Assembly: GCA_015228895.1 (NCBI GenBank)
Contig: JADGCR010000063.1
Location: 1 to 10,669 of the forward strand
Direction: 5' to 3'
Length of the DNA: 10,669 nt
Origin: Magnetococcales bacterium
GTDB lineage: Bacteria > Pseudomonadota > Magnetococcia > Magnetococcales > Magnetaquicoccaceae
The notes below the pieces were generated by a model. It was not told the origin of the DNA. It ran no database searches and saw nothing but the letters and a program-made list of their open reading frames with translations. The position numbers and the translations under genes are program-made. This document shows, piece by piece, positions 6,417 to 10,669 of this stretch (the first letter of the stretch is position 1; every line of letters starts with the position of its first letter).

Positions 6417-6429
6417 GCGGCAGCGTCGG

Positions 6430-8058
6430 TCAACCCTCCTGCTTCATGATGTACCCCTGCTGGGCAATCGAAAGCAGATTGTTGACCAGCCAGTACAACA
6501 CCAAACCGGAAGGAAACGAGAGAAACATGAAGGTGAAAATCACCGGCAAAAAGAGCATCACCTTGGCCTGCACCGGATCCGCAGGCGCCGGATTCAACTT
6601 GGTCTGCACGAACATGGATGCCCCCATGAGCAAAGGCAGAACATAATAGGGATCCATCTCCGACAGGTCATGCACCCACAGGAAAAACGGCGCCTGACGC
6701 ATCTCGATCGAAAGCAGCAGCACCTTGTAAAGGGCGAAAAAAACCGGAATCTGCACCAGGATGGGCAGGCAACCCCCTAACGGATTGACCTTGTTCTCCT
6801 GGTACATCTTCATGGTCTCCTGCTGCAACAGGGCCTTGTCGTGCGCATAAAGCTTTTTCAACTCCTCCATCTTCGGCGCCAGCTTCTTCATGGCGTTCAT
6901 GGAGCGATAACTCTTGGTGGCCAGCGGGAAGAAAAGCAATTTGATGATCACGGTCAGAAGAATGATCGCAATACCGTAATTGTGAAAAAAGTCGTTGAAA
7001 AACAACAAAATCTTCACCAACGGAACCGCCAGGAAATGGAACCAGCCGTAATCGATGGCGCGTTCCAGCTTCAGGTTCATGACCTCCAGGTTGCGCACCT
7101 CCTTGGGACCGATGAAGAGGTTGGTCTTCTTTTCCACTACGGCGCCCGTCTCCACTTCCTGCTTGCCCGCCACCACGCCCACGCGGTGCGTGGGATCATC
7201 GAAATCAAAATAGAATTTCTTGCTGCCTCCCGACTGCTCGGGCAGGATGGCGGCCAGAAAATACTTGTCAGTGAAACCGATCCACCCCTCCTGGGCGTTG
7301 AGACGCTGATCGCTCTTACGCAATTCCTCGTAAGCGTGCTGCACCCGCACGTTGTCCAGATAGGCCATGGGTCCCTGAAAATCGGCAACCGCCATGGCCT
7401 GCTGACCTTCCGGCTTCGGCTCGATACGCACGAAATGAGAGAAATGATAAAGCGTGACCGGCTTGCCGCTCTGGTTGACCACCCGGTCGAGCACGGTGAC
7501 CAGATAGGAGTTGGCCTCCAGGGAGATGCTCTTCTCGAAGCGCAAGCCCCGACCATTGTCCCAGGTCAACACCAGAGGCGATCCGGGTTGCAAGGCATTG
7601 CTCCCCTGCTGCTGCCATTCGCTCTTCCGGTTCGGCAACTCCAGCCCCACCTCGCCCAGAAAGCCGCTCTCCTCGAAAAAGAGATGCGGACCGCGCTCTT
7701 GCAGAAAGGCGATCGGCTTGCCCTCGGGCGGCAGCTTGTCCAGATGCTTGAGGAAATTCAATTCCCCCACCCTGGCGCCGGTGGCCAGAATCTGACCCTC
7801 GATGAGACCATTGTTGAAGGAGAAACTCTTGCCACGGGGTGCCGATTCCGCCTCGACCTGCTTGAGAGCCGCAACCTGCTGTGGGGGCTGACCGGGCTCC
7901 ACCGCCTTCTTTTCTTTCTCTTCGGCAGGTTTGGCGGCCTCGGCGGGCTGCTGGGCCACCACCGGGGCAGGGGGGGGGAAATAGAGGTCCGACAAGGTCT
8001 GATAAACGACCAGCAGGATGAATGAAAGAGTGATGGCCAGGAGAGTACGCTGGTCCAT
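6430..8058 (-). CDS. yidC: Membrane protein insertase YidC
   Basis: YidC inserts and folds inner-membrane proteins, alone or with Sec. The 542-aa protein has the Gram-negative layout: TM1 (about 6-25), a Pro/Ala/Glu/Lys-rich linker (28-75), a large periplasmic P1 domain (about 76-330), then a membrane core with TM2 (about 360-378), a charged cytoplasmic hairpin (380-422), NPLGGCLPILVQIPVFFALYK (425-445), SIEMRQAPFFLWVHDLS (450-466), DPYYVLPLLMG (469-479) and FPSGLVLYWLVNNL (515-528). The conserved groove position that is Arg366 in E. coli is Lys373 here (TVIIKLLFFPLA), a conservative change. A ribosome-binding AGGA lies 7 nt before the ATG, and yidD ends 15 nt upstream. Confidence 0.97.
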   Translation of the reverse strand: MDQRTLLAITLSFILLVVYQTLSDLYFPPPAPVVAQQPAEAAKPAEEKEKKAVEPGQPPQQVAALKQVEAESAPRGKSFSFNNGLIEGQILATGARVGELNFLKHLDKLPPEGKPIAFLQERGPHLFFEESGFLGEVGLELPNRKSEWQQQGSNALQPGSPLVLTWDNGRGLRFEKSISLEANSYLVTVLDRVVNQSGKPVTLYHFSHFVRIEPKPEGQQAMAVADFQGPMAYLDNVRVQHAYEELRKSDQRLNAQEGWIGFTDKYFLAAILPEQSGGSKKFYFDFDDPTHRVGVVAGKQEVETGAVVEKKTNLFIGPKEVRNLEVMNLKLERAIDYGWFHFLAVPLVKILLFFNDFFHNYGIAIILLTVIIKLLFFPLATKSYRSMNAMKKLAPKMEELKKLYAHDKALLQQETMKMYQENKVNPLGGCLPILVQIPVFFALYKVLLLSIEMRQAPFFLWVHDLSEMDPYYVLPLLMGASMFVQTKLNPAPADPVQAKVMLFLPVIFTFMFLSFPSGLVLYWLVNNLLSIAQQGYIMKQEG

Positions 8059-8073
8059 GGGCTTATCCTAGGG

Positions 8074-8292
8074 TCAAGGGACGGGATCGAATCCGCCGGA
8101 GTGGAACGGATGACACTTGCCCAGACGGCGCATGGCAAGCCAGCTTCCCCTGGCCGCCCCATGGCGCTGAATGGCGTCGGTGGCGTAATGGGAACAGCTC
8201 GGATAAAACCGGCAACTGTTGGGCAATACGGGAGAGAGCAGAAGCTGGTAGGCGCGCACGATTCCCAGCAATATTTTTTGCAACCATTTCAT
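8074..8292 (-). CDS. yidD: Membrane protein insertion efficiency factor YidD
   Basis: YidD is a small, membrane-associated protein of the UPF0161 family that assists YidC-dependent insertion. The 72 aa are typical. Seen: amphipathic N-terminus ([20 protein letters not shown], residues 2-21), then [20 protein letters not shown] (26-45) and [17 protein letters not shown] (56-72), with conserved cysteines 27, 33 and 60. It starts 5 nt after the rnpA stop and precedes yidC by 15 nt, the conserved order. Confidence 0.96.
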   Translation of the reverse strand: MKWLQKILLGIVRAYQLLLSPVLPNSCRFYPSCSHYATDAIQRHGAARGSWLAMRRLGKCHPFHSGGFDPVP

Positions 8293-8297
8293 TCAAT

Positions 8298-8657
8298 TCA
8301 ATCCGCCTGATACCGGACAAACAACTCCCGCAGGTTCCGGGTCAGCTCTTCGTTGACGGTCTGTCCGGCCTGAGGCTTGGCGATGACGACACATTCCAGA
8401 CCCGGAATCAATCGGGAACGGTTCAACCGAAAATATTCCCGGATCACCCTTTTGATCCGATTGCGCACCACCGCCTTGCCAACCTTGCGACTGACCGTGA
8501 TCCCAAGGCGTGTCAAGGTCGCTTCACCGCGACCCACCAGCAGATTGAAACAGCCGCTGCCATGGCGACGCCCCTTAGAGGCAACCCGTTGAAATTCACG
8601 GGAACTCCGCAGGCGAACCGCCTTCGGAAAGCGAAAGTCCGGGCTGCCGTCATCCAT
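8298..8657 (-). CDS. rnpA: Ribonuclease P protein component RnpA
   Basis: RnpA is the protein subunit of RNase P and helps the catalytic RNA remove tRNA 5' leaders. The 119 aa fit the family. Seen: FPKAVRLRSSREFQRV (10-25), LGITVSRKVGKAVVRNRIKR (51-70) containing the RNR signature, and IREYFR (72-77). The ATG overlaps the rpmH stop by one base (TAATG), indicating coupled translation with L34. The RNase P RNA gene is not in this window. Confidence 0.96.
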   Translation of the reverse strand: MDDGSPDFRFPKAVRLRSSREFQRVASKGRRHGSGCFNLLVGRGEATLTRLGITVSRKVGKAVVRNRIKRVIREYFRLNRSRLIPGLECVVIAKPQAGQTVNEELTRNLRELFVRYQAD

Positions 8658-8791
8658 TACGGAATCAGTTTATGGCGTCCCTTGGCCCGGCGGCGCGACA
8701 ACACCTGACGGCCATCATGCGTGGCCATGCGGGCACGAAAACCATGCGTGCGGGCACGGCGAAGACGGCTGGGTTGATAGGTTCTCTTCAT
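8657..8791 (-). CDS. rpmH: 50S ribosomal protein L34
   Basis: L34 is a short, very basic protein of the large ribosomal subunit. The 44-aa frame reads MKRTYQPS at the start, [10 protein letters not shown] at 15-24 and [16 protein letters not shown] at 27-42, the full family signature. A good ribosome-binding sequence (GAAGGA, ending 9 nt before the ATG) and a strong promoter at 8836-8864 precede it. It heads the rpmH-rnpA-yidD-yidC-mnmE operon. Its stop overlaps the rnpA start as TAATG. Confidence 0.97.
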   Translation of the reverse strand: MKRTYQPSRLRRARTHGFRARMATHDGRQVLSRRRAKGRHKLIP

Positions 8792-8835
8792 GGTACGGTT
8801 TCCTTCGCTTGACGTTGGATCATCCTGAATCCGCT

Positions 8836-8864
8836 ATCATGCGCTTTTTTTTCCGGAGAGTCAA
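8836..8864 (-). promoter_or_regulatory. Sigma70-type promoter of the rpmH operon
   Basis: On the minus strand TTGACT (8864-8859) and CATGAT (8841-8836) are separated by exactly 17 bp. The -35 matches TTGACA at 5 of 6 positions and the -10 matches TATAAT at 4 of 6. Initiation would fall near 8829, leaving a leader of about 38 nt. Four bases of the -35 (TTGA) belong to the target duplication of the adjacent MITE-like element. Confidence 0.72.
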
Positions 8865-9005
8865 GAGCCTGTCGCAGAATGCCATCTTTGGCCCCGATAC
8901 CGCGTTGCGACACTTTTTGCGATCCTCACATATCATTGAATATGTTGCGTTCTAAAAGCGACGCGCCTTGTCTGAAGTCCAAATCCGACATTCTGCGACA
9001 GGCTC
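8865..9005. mobile_element. 141-bp MITE-like element with 17-bp inverted ends and TCAA duplication
   Basis: GAGCCTGTCGCAGAATG at 8865-8881 is repeated as its perfect inverse, CATTCTGCGACAGGCTC, at 8989-9005. Both outer edges are followed by TCAA (8861-8864 and 9006-9009), a 4-bp direct duplication expected from transposition. The 107-bp interior has no reading frame of note and one small palindrome (ACATAT/ATATGT). This is the structure of a nonautonomous miniature insertion. GAG-type ends with a short TNA-like target resemble IS5-family relatives, but that assignment is tentative. It lies between folD and rpmH, directly against the rpmH -35 box. Confidence 0.75.
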
Positions 9006-9027
9006 TCAAGTCCTGAGGGAAAAGGCT

Positions 9028-9891
9028 TCAGCCCCCATCCAGGCCATGCATGCGGCGGGCACTCTTGACCGTGTTTTGCAGCAGCATGGCAATGGTCATC
9101 GGACCGACGCCCCCCGGCGAAGGGGTGATGAAAGAGGCCCGCTGACAGGCGGATTCGAAATCCACATCCCCGCACAGGGAGCCGTCCGGCAGACGGTTGG
9201 TGCCCACATCGATGACCACCGCGCCCTCCCGGATCCAATCCCCGGAAATCATGCGCGGACGCCCCACCGCCGCCACCAGGATCTCCGCCTGCCGCACCAG
9301 GGCGGGCAGATCCGGCGTGCGTGAATGTACCACGGTCACCGTGGCATGGGCCGCCAGCAACAAGAGCGCCATCGGCTTGCCAACGATGTTGGAACGCCCG
9401 ACCACCACCACACGCTTGCCCGCCGGATCGATCCCCTCCACCCGCAACAGCTCCATGACCCCTTGAGGCGTGCAAGGCGGAAAAACCGGCGTGCCAATGG
9501 TCAGCATCCCCACGTTGTGCGGATGAAATCCATCCACATCCTTCTCCGGGGAGATGGCTTCCAGCACCCGTTGCTCCCGAATCTGACGGGGCAGGGGCAA
9601 CTGGGTGAGAATTCCATGCACACGGGGATCCTCATTCAACTCGCCAATCAGGCGCAGCAGATCCGCCTCGACCAGATCCCCCGGCAGGGCGTGATGAAAC
9701 GAGGCAATGCCCGCCGCTTCGCACGCCTTGCGCTTCATGTTCACATAGACCCTGGAAGCGGGATCCTCCCCCACGATCACCACCGCCAGACCCGGCGTCA
9801 CACCGTGTCCGGTTTGCATGGCCGCCACTTCCAAACACAAACCCGCGCGGATATCCGCCGCGATCCTCTTGCCATCGATGATCTTTGCCAT
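9028..9891 (-). CDS. folD: Bifunctional methylenetetrahydrofolate dehydrogenase/cyclohydrolase FolD
   Basis: FolD interconverts 5,10-methylene-, 5,10-methenyl- and 10-formyl-tetrahydrofolate, using NADP in the dehydrogenase step. The 287 aa match the family norm. Seen: [17 protein letters not shown] (46-62) with the catalytic Tyr49 and Lys53, GILTQLPLP (93-101), [13 protein letters not shown] (116-128), [12 protein letters not shown] (138-149), the nucleotide-binding [11 protein letters not shown] (165-175), and [12 protein letters not shown] (259-270). The ATG at 9891 follows the stop of the upstream DUF3592 gene by 3 nt, so the two are probably co-transcribed. No strong Shine-Dalgarno sequence is present. 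Folate one-carbon units also serve MnmE/MnmG, but the physical proximity may be coincidental. Confidence 0.97.
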   Translation of the reverse strand: MAKIIDGKRIAADIRAGLCLEVAAMQTGHGVTPGLAVVIVGEDPASRVYVNMKRKACEAAGIASFHHALPGDLVEADLLRLIGELNEDPRVHGILTQLPLPRQIREQRVLEAISPEKDVDGFHPHNVGMLTIGTPVFPPCTPQGVMELLRVEGIDPAGKRVVVVGRSNIVGKPMALLLLAAHATVTVVHSRTPDLPALVRQAEILVAAVGRPRMISGDWIREGAVVIDVGTNRLPDGSLCGDVDFESACQRASFITPSPGGVGPMTIAMLLQNTVKSARRMHGLDGG

Positions 9892-9894
9892 GAA

Positions 9895-10494
9895 TCAATT
9901 GTGTCCGTTCTGCACCGGGGGATTGTAAACCGCTTTGGGATAGTTCCCCTTGAAGATCTCCTGGGGATCGCGCCCATTGGGCCGCAAGGATTTCCGGAAG
10001 GTTTGATCGATGGCGTTCTGAATCGGATGCTTGTTCATCATGATCAACGCCGCCACCAGAAACACCAGCAACGAACCGATCACCCAGAAGAATCCCATGC
10101 CCGGCAACAGGGTACGGGCGATGAAAGACTCGGCGGGGTTGTTCCGATTGTAATAGGTCTGCACCGTCTTGCCGGGAGGATAGCGCTCCACCGTCACCCG
10201 GGCGAAACGCTCGAAAAAGAACATCGCCGCATAAGGATCCGAATCGATCTGATTGCCCTCATATTCCGCATCACCCGCCTTGAACTTGTAAACCACCTCG
10301 ATCCGGTACACCTTGACCATGCCGAACAGAAAGGCGTCTTCCCGCTCCAGGCTGGAATGCACGATGGTTCCTTCCGCATGGGGCCAGTCGGAGGATTCGG
10401 CGTATTTCAAAATCGGCTGAATGAAGATGACAAACAGTACGAGGCCGAGAAGGAGCGCCAGATTGCGTAGCAATAGATACAAGTTGCGTCCCAT
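9895..10494 (-). CDS. DUF3592-type two-TM membrane protein, function unknown
   Basis: From the ATG at 10494 the protein has 199 aa. Seen: an N-terminal hydrophobic helix (about 4-25), an extracytoplasmic beta-rich middle starting DWPHAEGTIVHS (36-47), the run YPPGKTVQTYYNRNNP (105-120), a second helix (about 129-152), and a polar cytoplasmic tail ending NPPVQNGHN. The W-x-x-x-EG-x-I start and the P-G-x-x-V-x-x-Y-YN-x-x-NP end are the signature of DUF3592 proteins, whose role is not known. The frame also extends upstream to a TTG at 10554, but the ATG with GGGAC upstream and a helix right after it is more plausible. It precedes folD by 3 nt. No substrate or pathway can be assigned. Confidence 0.8.
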   Translation of the reverse strand: MGRNLYLLLRNLALLLGLVLFVIFIQPILKYAESSDWPHAEGTIVHSSLEREDAFLFGMVKVYRIEVVYKFKAGDAEYEGNQIDSDPYAAMFFFERFARVTVERYPPGKTVQTYYNRNNPAESFIARTLLPGMGFFWVIGSLLVFLVAALIMMNKHPIQNAIDQTFRKSLRPNGRDPQEIFKGNYPKAVYNPPVQNGHN

Positions 10495-10604
10495 AGGATA
10501 CGTCCCGCAATGAGTGTCGCTATAATTTTTTCTGATCGCTTTTGATTTCTGCAAGATCTACTCTATATCAGAGCTGCGACAAACACCACCCCTAAAAAGC
10601 ATGA

Positions 10605-10627
10605 TCCGGCGGGTGAACCCCGCCGGA
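10605..10627 (-). terminator. 9-bp GC-rich hairpin upstream of the DUF3592 gene
   Basis: TCCGGCGGG (10605-10613) pairs with CCCGCCGGA (10619-10627) around a 5-nt loop. On the minus strand it is followed, after a few bases, by CTTTTT, so it could end transcription of a gene lying to the right of the window. The spacer before the T-run makes it a non-ideal terminator. Confidence 0.45.
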
Positions 10628-10669
10628 CCACAGAGAGCATCCTTGTCCAAGGGATGTTGATACTCTTTT

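Noticed and set aside
6841..8025. 394-codon open frame on the plus strand opposite yidC
   Set aside because: It is antisense to a fully conserved YidC, has a His/Gln/Leu-rich composition typical of GC-rich shadow frames, and shows no recognisable domain.
8882..8988. Possible origin of replication in the folD-rpmH gap
   Set aside because: No DnaA-box consensus (TTATCCACA) and no AT-rich repeat array is present; the stretch is the interior of the MITE-like element.
9331..9346. Palindrome CCACGG/CCGTGG inside folD
   Set aside because: It lies in conserved coding sequence with no positional relation to a start or stop and is likely chance.
9325..10470. 381-codon plus-strand frame opposite folD and the DUF3592 gene
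   Set aside because: It spans two well-supported minus-strand genes and has a shadow-frame composition rich in His, Arg and Gln.
10521..10526. TATAAT on the plus strand
   Set aside because: No -35 match lies at suitable spacing and no plus-strand gene follows.

Overview
This window is a conserved chromosomal core of a bacterium, read almost entirely from the minus strand. The gene order (right to left: rpmH, rnpA, yidD, yidC, mnmE, mnmG, rsmG, parA, parB) is the replication-origin-proximal cluster known from Pseudomonadota. Bipartite chromosomal ParABS, a YidC with a large periplasmic domain and mnmE next to yidC all point to a Gram-negative proteobacterium. The lysine in YidC TM2, where E. 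coli has Arg366, leans toward an alphaproteobacterial or magnetococcal-type lineage; this is a weak inference. No dnaA and no convincing DnaA-box cluster lie in the window.

Layout. Positions 1-2182: parB (cut by the window edge), parA and rsmG, with 4-nt ATGA overlaps between successive genes and a near-perfect parS site in the last codons of rsmG. Positions 2183-2518: no gene, but a 300-bp hairpin-rich element (E1). Positions 2519-4366: mnmG. Positions 4367-5006: no gene; it holds a perfect 16-bp parS abutting the mnmG start, an adjacent 12-bp palindrome, a second element of the E family (E2, 400 bp, opposite orientation) and a solo third copy of the element end. Positions 5007-8791: the tight mnmE-yidC-yidD-rnpA-rpmH operon, preceded by a good sigma70 promoter. 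Positions 8865-9005: a 141-bp MITE-like insertion whose target duplication forms part of the rpmH -35 box. Positions 9028-10494: folD and a two-TM DUF3592 protein, probably a separate transcription unit. The last ~175 bp hold a hairpin but no visible gene.

How the parts work together. rpmH, rnpA, yidD and yidC supply ribosome, RNase P and membrane-insertion functions. mnmE and mnmG make one tRNA-modifying complex, yet here they are split by E2. rsmG methylates 16S rRNA. parA and parB with the two parS sites form the chromosome segregation system. The housekeeping genes are ordinary. The unusual parts are (i) the E1/E2 family that brackets mnmG, with conserved hairpins and compensatory stem changes, (ii) parS sites placed at the mnmG and parA translation starts, and (iii) a ParA lacking both arginines known to mediate nonspecific DNA binding in Bacillus subtilis Soj.
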